64,000 nt of DNA from Coptis chinensis (taxonomy: Eukaryota; Streptophyta; Magnoliopsida; Ranunculales; Ranunculaceae), in NCBI GenBank assembly GCA_015680905.1, contig CM027378.1, positions 106,351,501 through 106,415,500 on the forward strand, read 5' to 3'. Below are positions 47,156-59,733 of this stretch, one piece after another. Both the position numbers and the translations under genes were made by a program. Positions within the stretch are counted from its first letter, which is position 1. Every line of letters starts with the position of its first letter. The notes below the pieces were generated by a model. That model saw only the letters and a program-made list of their open reading frames with translations, searched no databases and had not been told where the DNA came from.

Positions 47156-49681
47156 TTACATCAAATTGTTTAAATAATATTTTGAACACAATACCTCTGA
47201 TTCTGGAGCTTTCCGATTTTTTTTGGTTGGAGAGACCTCATCTGTAGGATTCTTGTTTTTATTTTTCTTTTTATTTGCTCCATTTTCCTGTATTTTTTGC
47301 ATGTACAAATTTAAATATGAAAATATTTGACCAATGGTTGTAAAGGAAGTTAGTTTAAAAGATAAATACCTGCTCAATGATTTGAATGTCTATTGTGTCA
47401 GTTTCTTCTATGTTTTCCTTATCCATTTTTTCTTCCAAGATATTGTTTACACTGAATGTTGGATAGATTTCATGCATATTGTACTCATTTATCACAACTT
47501 TGAAGATGTATGTCTTTCCAGTGTTTTTCTCTAATTCTTCTTTAATTTCATCCCAACTATTGCCCTGGATTGTAGAAATAAAAATGCATTAATATAAATT
47601 TCTAAAAAAAATTTACTTGGTATCAATAAAAAATTGTATATATACTTGCCTTTAAACTCATCTTTTTAATTTTGTCAAATGGTTGCTGCACTATGTCTTA
47701 TGCTTTATTTCCAAAAACAACAAATGTTGTTTGATTTGTTTCATCTTGCACACAAAGTTTAAGATAGTACCTGTGTATAAAGAGAACATAACTGATCAGA
47801 TTAGTAACATATAAACATAATTTGATTTTAAAATTTCAATTTGTTTACCTCTCAGATGGTTTATTGTAAGTAGTTTTACAATCCTTGCAGTATGGCTCAT
47901 CCCCGTTTTCCACATGTTTGACAGTACAGAATTGGCAAAATTTGTAATTCCAATGATTTCCAAAAAGCTTTATAAATTTTGCTTTGCAAGTAAATGACTT
48001 ATGCTACAAATAAAATGATTTATGTATCAGTATAAAAAACATAAAATACTATTTTTTTTTAAATCTCTTCCAGAATCTTTATTTCAGACTAACCTAGTTG
48101 CATCTATTTCTGCCTAATTGAATTAGGTCAGATATGGTTACCCTGTCTTTACTAAGTAGTTCAAAAATTGTAGTAGGTTCACCCTCTTTGTCTACCTCAA
48201 ACTATACTTTAAAGTTACCGGTATCAAAGCTGCATCAAAACAGTTGGTTGGCATAAATATTACTAAAAGAAGTAAAAAAAAAACCAGCTTATTCACTATT
48301 CGAGCTATTGGTATATGAATATACAGGCCATTTTAAAAGCATTTAGCTTCATAAGCAATAACTCATAACTTTAGCTTCTAAACCTTAATTTCTCTTTTCA
48401 AACTTAAACTATATATGCATGATGATGAGAAAAAATTAGTACGGTAATATAATATGCATTCACAAATCTTAAGCCAGCTTTTTATAGTATTTTACCGCTT
48501 TTTCATCTCATTTGATTGAGGTATATCCAAATTCAAGTATATTTGAGTTACAAATGTGATTGTTGCTTTAAAAATCCCTGCGAACATATATATAAAGAAA
48601 TAATAAGATTAGATAATAGTTAGTAATAAATCATTTAAATAGATCAAATTGGATATAAAAATATTTGCATACTTTCGATTCTTTTCATATATAGTGATGA
48701 TAAAATAACAATGACAATTCCATCCGAATTCTTTAGGTTTGCAAATCTTTTGGAGTCTTCACCCCATAAAACAATCTTGATTTCATAGTTCCTGTAAAAA
48801 TAATTAGTAATTAGAATTCATAGTCACTGCAAAAAAATAAAGTAATTATGTTTAAAAATTATTTTTTAAATTAAAAAACATTGTGTGTTACCTTTCATTC
48901 ATTAGTGTGACTTCCCTAAAACCATACGGGCTTTGTGCTGAAACTTTTGTCAAAAGTCCGATAAAATCTGGTTTTTTCAAATTAATATTAGTATAGATTT
49001 TTTTTTTTTTTTTTTTTTTTTTTGAAAATAACATTATTCAATCAAGAACATACCAACTGTGTTGAATGCATTGGCAGTAGTCTTCTTTTTTTGCATGAAT
49101 TCTTCAAAATCAACAAATGAAAACTTGTATTGTCTGAATTTTTTTTCCATCTTCCTTTGAAACAATTACAAGCTGTATCTTTTTTAAAGGAAATGGTGAA
49201 GTTGGTCCTCACCGCTCATATTGAAATTTTGTTTGCCTTAACCTCAAAATTTTCAAAACAATAAATTTCTCCTTATTTGATTATTTTTTCAAAGGAGTTT
49301 TGGATTTCCTTGTCGATTTTAGCGTGAATTTGATTTTCTTGTAATGACACGGTTTTAATACAAATATGTTAGATAATACAGTGGAAAAAAACATGCTATT
49401 AATTGAATATTTATGGATAAAATTTAAGAGAGATAGTAAACTGTTTATGTTCAAGAATGACAATAAATTGCAAACAATAATATATTGAAAACATATCATG
49501 ACTTGACTCTAATAGTAAAATTAGATCAAATAACTTTTACCTTTTCATCAATCAATATCATCTCAATTCCAAAAACTTTTTCTTTATACCTTGCTATCCA
49601 CATTCTGCTTACTCGTGTTATTATTTTGCAAGATGGTGAGTAAAGGTTAACCTCGTCCAAAGTTTTGCACTTCCTTGCCAT
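47156..49681 (-). pseudogene. RPA1-like single-strand DNA-binding protein of the Helitron
   Basis: ATG at 49679-49681: MARKCKTLDEVNLYSPSCKI, ITRVSRMWIARYKEKVFGIE, MILIDEK (first OB fold). Further exons read FSFVDFEEFMQKKKTTANAF (49060-49150), VSAQSPYGFREVTLMNER and YEIKIVLWGEDSKRFANLKN (48700-48970), then FKATITFVTQIYLNLDIPQS (48490-48580). The last OB fold holds a zinc finger: FCQFCTVKHVENGDEPYCKD, C (47885-47960). The C-terminal tail is Lys/Asn-rich (NKKKNKNKNP). A TAG at about 48204 (GNFKV, stop, FEVD) and another near 47697 disable it. Plant Helitrons often carry RPA-like genes, thought to coat the displaced strand. It has the same strand as RepHel, supporting one element. Confidence 0.85.
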
Positions 49682-52600
49682 ATCGTCTAATCTCTATAGC
49701 ATAAAAAGTGCTTCTACATTAGTCCTTTCATCTAGTGTTTTTTCAAACATAGCTCAGGTTATTGAGAAGTATACATGGATATATATATGTATCATTATTT
49801 AGTCACGTTATACCAATAAATAATCACAGATCCGATTAGATAATATATTCATATTCTTATATACCCCGGCCAAATAACAAAGTAGTGAAACCCAAAATTG
49901 AGCATATTAAACAAATATAACATAGCCGAAACAAATATTAAAAGTATAACAAAAAATATTATCAGCTACATACCGTGAACACGACCAATTTAACTCAAAG
50001 TACTTTAAAGTGCCAAGTTACCAGCCAGGAAAAAATTAACATAGTCAATGCTCCCACATAGATAGAACGGTAAAGTATTATTCGTACCAAATGGTGGCTA
50101 ATCATGCAAAAATTCAGAAACTACATAACTGATCTACACTGGCTACATAATGGTAGTTAATCATACTTGTTTTTGTTTATCATTTAGTCTTAAATCTCCA
50201 CAACCAATATACATCAGATGCTTCCATTCTTAGGCCGTCATCTTATAAAGTGTAAAAACTTAAACCAAACTTAGTGAAAAATATAAAGCCACCAATGACA
50301 CACACACACACACCAATTAACAATATGTGCATTGTGTGGACAGATATATTTAACGATTCTACATATTTTAATATAATAAACAATAACAACATAAAAAATG
50401 TCAGTGGAAAATAGACAGTAGAACCTTACTTGGAAGGTGCTACACAAAACAATAAATATTCTTCAATAATGTTTAACTTCAACCAAAATTTTCTAGCATA
50501 GTAAACACACAAAATTCTTTCACAAGTGGAGTGATTAACTGTAATGGATGCTTGCATTACGCTTGAAGAATATACTAACATGTACATCCATTACCCTTGC
50601 ATACTGGAGTGATTAACTTAGAAATAATTAGAACTATTGTGCAAGCATCTTTACATGTACATCGACAAACAATCATATATGCAGACTTGAGACGATCATG
50701 TCGAAAGAATAAACTTGCTTGTACAGCGCTGACCGTTGTACATGCATAATCAATATTGGCTCTTGAGACATATTTGTGTAACAAATCAGACGTTTCAAAG
50801 TGGAAAAAATGAACCTAATATTCAAAGCTAACAATCTGATAAACCATAAAGGCATGAACCTATTGTTAATCAACACTATTTGACAATATATGGTGTCTTT
50901 GAAATAAATAAATAAACAAAAAAAGCCCTCCATATTTGAAACCAAATCCAAGTACAATGATGACTTCTCCATATTTGAAACCAAATCCAAGTAAAACATT
51001 AAATGGTGTATTATTATGGTAAGCAATGCTACAAAATTTTGATACATCATTCAATTGAATGAAACAAATATAAAAGGGGGAAAAAAAATGAGCAATCAAA
51101 GTCTAGAAACAAAATCAATAAATATATCAAATCAAAGAAAATCCAAAATGGATTATTAAACGTTTTGAGGTATGGGTTATTGGGGTTAGAACTTAGAAGC
51201 TAAAAGACCTTGTGTATGTGCCTTATCTTGCTTCCCATTAATAGTTTTCTAATCTTATGTTGAACGGAAGCATGAGTTTCATATATAATATAAAGTTAAT
51301 TCAGAGTTGTGATTGTAACTGTAGTCAATAAAACCGTGTAATATATATTCATACAATTAATTGCATGAAAATAAATTCTTGATTACTAAATCATAAATCA
51401 GTTATATGATCAAAAGAACCCATCATCATACCTTTTGCAATATTCTGCTAACGTGCTCGCCTCTTCCGCAACTCGATATCTAAACAAAATAAAGGAACCA
51501 AAATCAATAATTATGAAAATAATTCATGATGACTTTGCATTTTCACTGGTATCAATTCACCGTCATTCACTTTTACTGATTCTAGAATGTAACTAATTGC
51601 TTAGACAATCAAATTTTGGAAAAATATAAACAATCATTATAAGATATACGAACTGTGTTGCTAAATAAACTTGTAAGTACTGCTACTATTTGAAATTCAA
51701 GCATTCAATCGAGCAGGATTTACATCAAATAGGACTGATAAGACGCAAGAATAATTGGGGTCATGGCAAATATTTGTAGGGTACTTTTGAATAGTTCAGA
51801 ATTTACCTTTGAATTTGTAGGGTAGGCTCCTTTTTTTTTAGTGCTTTATGTTATATAATCGTGATGGATTTATATAGGTTTAGTATTAAGTTGATTTATT
51901 GAACCGATTGAGTAGAAAAACAGAGAAACATTAATAGTAATAGAGTCCTACATACTAAAAACAACATTAACAGTAATAGAGTCCTATTAAAATTGTAAGA
52001 TTTAGTTAGAGATTTTGTTGCCAATCAACAAAATAATCTCCACTTTGTGGCGATAAGATTTAGTTAGAGATTCTATTGGTTATAATTTTGTGTCCGAGTT
52101 TGATAAAGTTGGACATTCAGGTGTGATTTGTGTCATATTCATACTTGCTGCCAGTTGTAAGCAGTAATAGAGTCCTATTAAAATTGTAAGATTTAGTTAG
52201 AGATTTTGTTGAACAGATAAACATTAATAGTAATAGAGTCCTAAAAAAAAAACATTAACAATAATAGAGTCTTACTGTAAGATTTAGTTAGAGATTCTAT
52301 TGGTTATAATTTTGTGTCCGAGTATGATAAAGTTGGACATTCAGGTGTGATTTGTGCCGTATTCATACTTGCTGCCAGTTGTAAGCTTTGAGCCAATAGC
52401 ATAACAACCTCTCTTGCTTCCTCTCAGCCTCTAGCTTTTTCTTCCTAAAGGCTGCTGCTCCATGTACTAATTAAAACAAGTTGGTTCAGCAAAACTGCTG
52501 CTGCTGCTCTTTTGCCTGGGACTGTCATAAATGTGGCCTTGGTGCGATCATGCTCTGTGATGTCCTTTAAACGAAGTTTCTTCCTTTTGCTCTGTCGGTA

Positions 52601-53268
52601 AATTGCATTTTCTACTCTTGGATGAATCACATGTCGTCAATAATTTGATACTGAACATTTCAACAACAGAATTCGAATGTCAAGTCCTAAAATGTTGGCA
52701 TCTCTTTCTATTTTAAGATGTCTTGTTTCTATTCGGATGTCAAGTCCTAAAATGTTGGCATCTCTTTCTATTTTAAGTTGTCTTGTTTCTACAGGTTAGC
52801 AATCAACCAAGCTTCCAAATCCTAATTTTTCTCCACCACCTCCAAGTCTTCCAACTGCAATATCTAATGTGGAATCACCTAAGACCTAGTCATTAAGCAA
52901 CTAAGACAATCCTTTTGTGTTTCTTGTTTAAGATAAGAAACATTGATAATTAAATATATCATCGTCTCCAGCAGACCAAAAAAACCACTGGGAAAACAAA
53001 AAAATGGAAATACAAAGAATATAAACACCAAAATAGTTAACTTCATAATAATGGTAGATTCAAAATTCATATAGAAAACCAAGTAAAAAGGCTACACCAC
53101 TTAAAGCAACATAGAAGTTGTAATGAACTTTCTTGGACTAAATAAACTACCTAATATCCCCTATAAGGTTCTCCTGCATTAAAGAAGACCAAAAGCATAG
53201 TAAGGATAGGTTATTAAAAAATTAAAAAACACCATAAAGTATTTTTTGTTTGAAATACAGTACCTTCC
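49682..53268. other. Helitron middle region between RPA-like and RepHel genes
   Basis: Mostly AT-rich. 51930-52390 is a patchwork of repeats: TAGAGTCCTA(TTAAAATTG) occurs four times and a block of about 110 bp (TAAGATTTAGTTAGAGATTC and onward) appears at 52050 and 52274. 52672-52793 is a 61-bp tandem duplication (ATGTCAAGTCCTAAAATGTT). 50900-51000 repeats CCATATTTGAAACCAAATCC. No gene recognised. Confidence 0.55.
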
Positions 53269-54356
53269 TCAGATTGCTTGAAAAACTTCTTTATACACAA
53301 TGTTTTGCGTATATCCTTTTGGCTCGTTATCTTCCCTTTTGATTAGAAATTTTAGCCCCTGTCTAGATGTCGTTCTCAAAACAGCAACATATAACTGCCC
53401 ATGTGTGAAAATTGGACGTGGTAAATAAACACCAACATGGTTGAAAGTTTGTCCTTGACTCTTGTTTACTGTCAGTGCGTAACACACTTTGATGGGGAAT
53501 TGTTTCCTCTTGAAGACAAATGGCCACCTTGTGTCAGTTGGAGATAGGACAATTCTTGGAATATAGACAGGTTCACCTATGTTTGTACCTGTAATTATGA
53601 ATTTGCTTATATGATTGTAAAGTTCCAAATATTTATTGGATCACGTATTTTCTTACCCGTTATAATTTTTGCTTTAATAACTTTGGATCCCATCCTTGTC
53701 ACAATCAACCTAGTTCCATTGCAAAGCCCCGCACTCTGATTCAAATTCCGCATTAACATTATAGGAACACCAACTTTCAGCTCAATGTTATGGTTTGGTA
53801 ATCCATAAAACTGAAGAGTATTCAAAAATTCTGTAGGAAAGAGAACGTCCTGTTCATCAGACTTTCCTGTAAAACAACGAAGTAATAAGATAATAAAAGT
53901 TAAAAACAGTTATTTATATAACTACTTTTTTTAACGTGCTAACCTTCTATAGGACAAAGTGTGTCTGCACTCAAGTAACTCTGTAAATCTCCTGGAAGTG
54001 ATGAAATAATGTATGAGTTGATTTCATCAACTGTTTCATTCTTGGGGGCCAAGATGCTTCTTTCCTTGAGGTACTTTACAGAACCGTGATTGTTTGCAAA
54101 ATCTGGATAAATATTTGAAACAATATCTTTAATTGAGTCTTCTGATTCAGGAATAAGAAGATCATCTGGAATCTATATCCATGTTGGCTCGATATCGTTC
54201 TCCATAGAAATTGCTGGCAACTTTCCGTCTCCTAGATCTAGAACCCATTTGCTGAAATCTTATATAGAGCTAGTTGTTTTTGGATCAACATTGTCACTTT
54301 TTAATCTCATGTTTTGAGTCAGATGAAAAACTTTACATTCTCCCCAGATTTTAGAC
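53269..54356 (-). pseudogene. RepHel, C-terminal PIF1 helicase exons
   Basis: Three exons with good borders: 54356-53944, 53866-53657 and 53588-53269. They read SKIWGECKVFHLTQNMRLKS (motif IV area), KYLKERSILAPKNETVDEIN, then NHNIELKVGVPIMLMRNLNQ, SAGLCNGTRLIVTRMGSKVI, and GEPVYIPRIVLSPTDTRWPF with CYALTVNKSQGQTFNHVGVY (helicase motif V/VI) to GQLYVAVLRTTSRQGLKFL. Exon 1 has stops at two places (TTSS-I-stop-DFSKW and PTWI-stop-IPDDLL). The normal SR of the last motif is LR. The helicase would unwind DNA during rolling-circle transposition; the copy is inactive by its stops. Confidence 0.9.
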
Positions 54357-54457
54357 CTGTCAAATAGAATTAAAAATGGCAAAATTAAAAATTGTTCAAA
54401 GTTACTAAATGAATTATTTGATAAAATTAAGATTGTTTGATATATTCAAAATGGTAC

Positions 54458-55387
54458 CTGTTTATTGAAGCGTCAACAATGTCACCTCTTTTACCCCTTG
54501 GAATAACTGGCAAAATCTGTCTGAAGTCTCCACCCATTAAAAATGTTTTGCTGCCAAAATATTTGTTATTTTCATCCATTATGTATTTTAAAGTTCTGTC
54601 GACAGCTTCGAATCCGTGCCTATGAGTCATTGGAGCTTCATCCCATAAAATAAGATCTGCTTTTTGTATTAGCTTCGCCAGTTCTTCATGTTTTGAGATT
54701 TTGCATGTCGACTCTTCACTAGTAGGAATTTCAATATTGAACCTAGAATGTGTTGTTCGCCCACCTGGTAGGAGTAGTGATGCTATTCCAGAAGAGGCAA
54801 CTGCAAGAACAATTTTACCTTCAGATCTTAGCTTTGAGATGATAGTTTTGTCCATATATGTACGTCTTTCCGGTTCCTCCACTGCCGTAAACAAAAAATA
54901 CACCTCCATTCTGTGAATATACTGCTTGGGTGACTAACTGGAATACTTCATGCTGCTCAGTATTAAGAACTTCATGCATTCTAACGTATTCATCACGTAG
55001 TGAACGACAATCATAGTCAAGTTCTCCTGCGATCAGTCTATTACCAGTTGGCATCTGGTCTTTCATATTTGGAAATGGGAAGTCATTGACCTTTGCCAAA
55101 GTTTTACCTCTTCTGAGCATGATTTTTTCAATCTCGCATAGAGTGTAGTTCTTTATTTTCTCCTCTGATAAAATCAATGTCTGATTTCCATTGATTCTTC
55201 TATACTGAAATAACATGTCATCTCCTAGTGCCTGGTGATGTTTTTCCCATAGTTTTTCAGGAAATGATATCTCGCACATCAACATTAACATCACAAATAG
55301 CGCTCGCAATGCTTTAGGACATAACCATCCGCTAGCTTCTTTTAGTGCATCATCCCACTCTTTGTCATCATCGAGCAAACCTAGTGC
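54458..55387 (-). pseudogene. RepHel, PIF1 helicase ATPase exon
   Basis: The exon (55387-54458) joins the previous one as KACE|ALGLLDDDKEW with phase-0 borders. It contains ALRALFVMLMLMCEISFPEK, then HEVLNTEQHEVFQLVTQAVY and Walker A GSGGTGKT (about 54865-54890). One frame change follows Walker A near 54845. Beyond it are GKIVLAVASSGIASLLLPGG, TTHSRFNIEIP, Walker B LILWDEAPMTHRHGFEAVDR (about 54600-54660) and GGDFRQILPVIPRGKRGDIV (about 54480-54540). All key ATPase residues are visible; only the frameshift breaks it. Confidence 0.93.
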
Positions 55388-57262
55388 CTGGCAGGTAAAT
55401 TTAATTGAACAATTAAATATGTATAGTTTAAAATTAAAATTCAGCATATATTAACTTCAGGAGTTTTTCAAAATAGACAACAGGAAAAAACAAATCTAAG
55501 TGTGTATGTGTTTCCTAAGTTTATTTGTAAAAGTTTTAGGAGAGTCCCTTTTCTTTATTGTTGGATTAAGTATGCTCCTCCAAAAGTGCTTCCACCGTCT
55601 TAGCCAACCTATCCACACTCTTGAGACGAAATCTTGGAACAAAAGTCTCTTAGCAAATGTTTTGTAATTGTTACCCTACTCCCTCCAATAACTGCTGCCA
55701 GTTTAATTTAAACTTCATGTTTTAACAGTAATCTATATATATTTAAAATTTTCCTTCTAGTTATCTAGTGTCTAAAGTAGCTTAAGATTGGAAATGCGAC
55801 TTGTAGGGACAGGGAAGACATCATGTGCTCGGGTTATCGCTAATCAAGCAGTAAGTAACCAAACACTATTTCCTTAGGGAAGACATCATGTGCTCGGGTT
55901 ATTGCTAATCAAGCAATAAGTAATGAAAAACTATTTCCTTTTTTCCCCATTAATACACACATTTGTCAGTTTCCGCCTATAAATAAACTTACATTTGTGA
56001 CCCGTTCTACTTGAATTTTTTTTGCTTGCAAGAATTCCTGTTTTCTGTTACTAAATTCAGCTAAACATGATTTACCATGTTTTGTTGTCATATCTATTCC
56101 TTTTACTTTATTTTACTTTGTTGTCATGACTCCACCGCTAAAAGAAATGTGTTGTCGCCAAAGGAAGCAACAGGATACTTAGTGATGAGTGATGACCTAA
56201 TGAGCGGATGGACTGCCTTTCTCAGTTCAACCTTAACCTGCCTGAGGTTTGGGTTAAAGGTAGGGTAAGTTCTAGAAACCCACAGACATCACCCCCACCA
56301 ATGCAAGCACACATAATCCAAAAAAGCTTGCTAAATCTTCTTACAAAAGACGGGACCGGGTAGGCCTTCATCTTGTCAGCAGGGCCAATCAACAGCTCCA
56401 AACCGGGGTATGGATGAACACTACTAACTTACTTCCACATATGCGTTAGGCCATACTTGCTTTGGTTTCTTCTACGTATATCATGTTCACTGTGAGTGCA
56501 TGAATCCCAAGATGCATGCTGGCGGTGATTGATTTAGAATCCTGCTACTTCTTATACATGCAATTATTTCTGCATTATATATGAATGTTGTTCTCTCTAT
56601 ATTGAAATACGAACTTTATGTATGTAATGTGCAAAACATTCTCTCTAGTACTTTTGAATAGCCTGTAAGACCATGGTTTACATGAGACATGAATGGAGGC
56701 AACCTGGAGAGTACCGATTGAAATGGCTTTCACCTCCACTTTTCCTTACTTTAGGAGGTATTTGACTACATCCAAGTTGCAACCTTCATATGTTCCGGTG
56801 AGTCTTTTATTTTTTCTTCTTTACATTCTTTTTATATATTTCTCATTGTGAAGACAGAAGACTCTAATTAATTCAGGCCTAGATACTAAGTTTATGTATT
56901 AGGATATTCATTTGATAATGTGCAGTGGCTTAGACTCCTCAATTAATACCCAGCTATGGGGTTCATCTCTAGTAATGTGGCTTTCAAGTCGAACCACTTA
57001 AAGCTGATGCAATTGTGTTGTCTCCCTTTTGAGTATTTAGAAGATGTAAAAGCTTATATTAGTACAATGAGTCTGTCAGTGTGTGTGTGGTAAACAGTTA
57101 AATTATATTTTGGTAAACAATAATTCAACAATATAGCATGGTAAAAATGACATTTAAATTATATTCATCTAGAAATAACTATGTGTTGACATGATTATGT
57201 TGTTTAACTTCCCAAGATTCAACAATTATAATGATATACGAAAACAAAATTTCATAAGTTAC
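55388..57262 (-). other. RepHel intron carrying a captured AAA-ATPase fragment
   Basis: The 1875-bp intron has GTAACT at its donor and CTGCCAG at its acceptor. The insert includes plus-strand AAA-ATPase pieces (55796-55920) and exon-like runs at 56100-56270 and 56690-56800 that I could not assign. Removing it gives an uninterrupted protein join. Confidence 0.75.
55796..55920 (+). pseudogene. Captured AAA-ATPase Walker-A exon, tandemly duplicated
   Basis: The plus strand reads VGTGKTSCARVIANQA followed by GTAAGT, matching the Walker A exon of a plant AAA-type ATPase (PPGTGKTSCARVIANQA). A second copy of about 45 bp (GGGAAGACATCATGTGCTCG, 55878 on) follows with one coding difference. The repeat unit is about 66 bp. 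Only this exon is clear. Confidence 0.75.
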
Positions 57263-58299
57263 CTCACACGCTTTGAAAGTAGGATAAATAGTTCCATTGA
57301 CTGCTCTCGATTTCTTCAAAACTTCTAGGACCTTTGACAATATTAAGCAACATCCGTAAAGTAAAATCTCTCCCCGATGTAGGGAGCATAGTAAACACGG
57401 CCCGATCTTTCTTTTTACCCTTTCCCGCCTAGGAGTCCACACTCTGTCATTGACTTGCCAAACCCATTTAGTGGGAAATTCCATATAAGTAAGTTCTCTA
57501 GCAGATGGATACATGGCATTGACTTTAAACCATTCTGTAAATTTTGTTTTTGAAGCTTTCTCGCGTTTGATGACTTCTTCTGGTAAATCATTGTCACTGT
57601 AGTAGACAATTTGTTCTCCTTCAAGATGAAATGGCAACCTCTCTACGCTTGGGTCTCTGTATTGAATTTCAAAGTTCAATAATCTCCAACATGCTTCAGA
57701 AGCAGAAAGATAATGACAATCAAGAAAACGTCCAACTTCGTCCACATCTTGAATGATTTGCTTCCCCGTGTCTACATCTGTTGCGACATTCTCAACAATA
57801 AAAGCAGTGCCTCTATCTTTGCCCTTGTTAATATATTTGAAAAGATACTTTATCGACCTTTCCTTATTACAATGCTCAACATTTATGTGTGCTTGAAATT
57901 TAACACACAAATCGACATTATGTGGTATTACCCACCTATTGTCCAGTTCCTCAGTCTTATCAAACACTTTAACCGTGACTTTACGACCGTTGTTTCTTCT
58001 CATATAAACGGTGAAGTCATTCTGATCAATTGTAGTATCACTGCTGAAAGCCTTCGGATAGTGTTTAGAACATTTATTTTCCAACATACATGGTGAGCTT
58101 GGATTTTTATCTCCAAAGGGTCCGTGTATCATAAACTGTGTAACTGCTGCATACGTAACTTTATCTTCTGGGTCAGGAAGCTCGGCTGATATTAACTTAT
58201 TTATCTGAGCAGGAGTCTTGGGCTTGGAACCATTATCCAAGAAAAGCAATATATGAGCATGAGGTAATCCTCTTTTCTGAAACTCTATTGTGTATATTG
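57263..58299 (-). pseudogene. RepHel, Rep endonuclease exon with HUH motif
   Basis: The exon starts after a TTTGCAG acceptor: AIYTIEFQKRGLPHAHILLF. PHAH (about 58252-58266) is the two-His HUH metal site of Helitron Rep. Then come VTQFMIHGPFGDKNPSSPCM, NKCSKHYPKAF, VIPHNVDLCVKFQAHINVEH and SIKYLFKYINKGKDR with both catalytic tyrosines of YxxxYxxK (about 57820-57856). It goes on to LNFEIQYRDPSVERLPFHLE and ends KACE at a GT donor. No stop is seen in this exon. Rep nicks and joins the transposing strand. It is the best preserved part of the element. Confidence 0.93.
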
Positions 58300-58634
58300 C
58301 TGCAAAAACAAAGAAAAGACAATAAAATAATATAAGGTAAGCTTTTCGTATAAGAAAAGATCATTAAATCAAACAGGGCATTAACTACCAAATTATGCAA
58401 AAAAAAACATTTTTTTTGTAAACTATAGGAAAGTATGGATTTTAGTATAGCATCTGTTTTGAGTATGATACTGCAAAGTAAGTCCTAGGCAAAATGGACA
58501 ACTCTCATATTTCAGCTTTCAATAGATACACTAAAGAGCCTTTACGTTAGGGAAATATCCCTTAACAATCATAGTTGTCCTGCTCAAATGCAATCTATGG
58601 TAGAAGACATGCTTTCAGGACATTATTTTACTGT

Positions 58635-59078
58635 TCCAGAAAGATTAAAAGCTGGTCGTCCAATTCCAGTCCCGAATTCAGGGGTTCAAATAACGCAACT
58701 TGGCCATGTTAAAGTTAAAAGATTAAAATCTTTATCTCAAGTATAATGTACAATTCAAATTTACAGCTATAACTACTTCTTATTTTATTTTTATTTAATT
58801 GTTACAGGATTTGGACACTGCCTTTATTCAGGTTCTTGGTAATAAGAAAGCAAGCAATCAAATCTTCAATATCTCTGGAGATAAATATGTCACGTTTGAT
58901 GGGTTAGCAAAGGCGTGTGCTAGGGTAATTATAGCAGAGAATATAAAAGAATTCAACAAATGTTGTTCATTTGTTCAGGTTGAAGATTTTTCTTTTTCTC
59001 TTATTTGATTCCACTGTTCACTATAGTCCTAAGGAATTTGATTTTGGTAAAAAGAAGGCAATCCCATTCCGTGACCAG
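58635..59078 (+). pseudogene. Captured CSP41 (chloroplast stem-loop RNA-binding protein) fragment
   Basis: Three exon blocks in plus sense read RLKAGRPIPVPNSGVQITQL, GHVK (58635-58715), DLDTAFIQVLGNKKASNQIF, NISGDKYVTFDGLAKACAR (58807-58923), and YSPKEFDFGKKKAIPFRDQ (59022-59078) before a GT donor. This matches the C-terminal half of CSP41-type proteins, SDR-fold chloroplast RNA-binding proteins. The block between 58924 and 59021 is degenerate. It lies in the gap between two Rep exons on the opposite strand. Confidence 0.9.
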
Positions 59079-59440
59079 GTAAAAACATACTAAATCAACT
59101 ATAACATCTACTAAATTATGGCAACAAACATTGCAAAGAACATGTGCAACAGGTAAAAAGTAAAAAAGAAATAAAGAAAACATTATACTGTTTTGTGTTT
59201 GGTTGGTGTATGTGTGTGTGGCGCTACATGAATGCTAAGTCCATGGTTATTTATGTTGTTTTCTATGCTAAGTCAGGATAGTGCAGGAGCTTGACTAAAT
59301 GTGTTTGAGTTAGGACATATTTATTGTTTAACTTTTCAAAAGTAGGGTCATTGACATTTAAAACTTATGTGAAAACATTTAACTATAAAGACCGACACCC
59401 CAAACTTTACCAAAATGTTTACGCCCGTTAAAATCGATCA

Positions 59441-59659
59441 TTAACTTCGTGCTTTTATTTCAAATACCCGAGCAACAATATCAGGGGCATCTTCAGGTTT
59501 TAGTCCCTTAGAAACCTTGTCCAATGCCATTTGAATTTTAGACCACTTAGGGTTGCAAGTAAATGTGGTGAAAATGTCATGAGTTCCAGCCCATCTGAAA
59601 ATGGCTATGGCATCCTGATAATTTTGTACCATATATCTTGGACCACCTGTAAAAGACAA
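59441..59659 (-). pseudogene. RepHel, Rep upstream exon
   Basis: Reads FTGGPRYMVQNYQDAIAIFR, WAGTHDIFTTFTCNPKWSKI and PEDAPDIVARVFEIKA, the region just before the HUH exon. The usual link to that exon (about 20-30 residues ending FGKVIA) is not seen; the frame ends in a stop at 59441. That part may be lost to the insertion carrying the CSP41 piece. FTGGP and a similar sequence at the end of the previous exon (SSFTGN, 59734) show the intron at 59660-59733 was duplicated or is misread. Confidence 0.85.
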
Positions 59660-59733
59660 TAGTAAAACTAATCATTTGTCATTATAAATTCATTTTTAAA
59701 ACTTGTAAGTGAATTTTGGGGATTTCAATAGAC

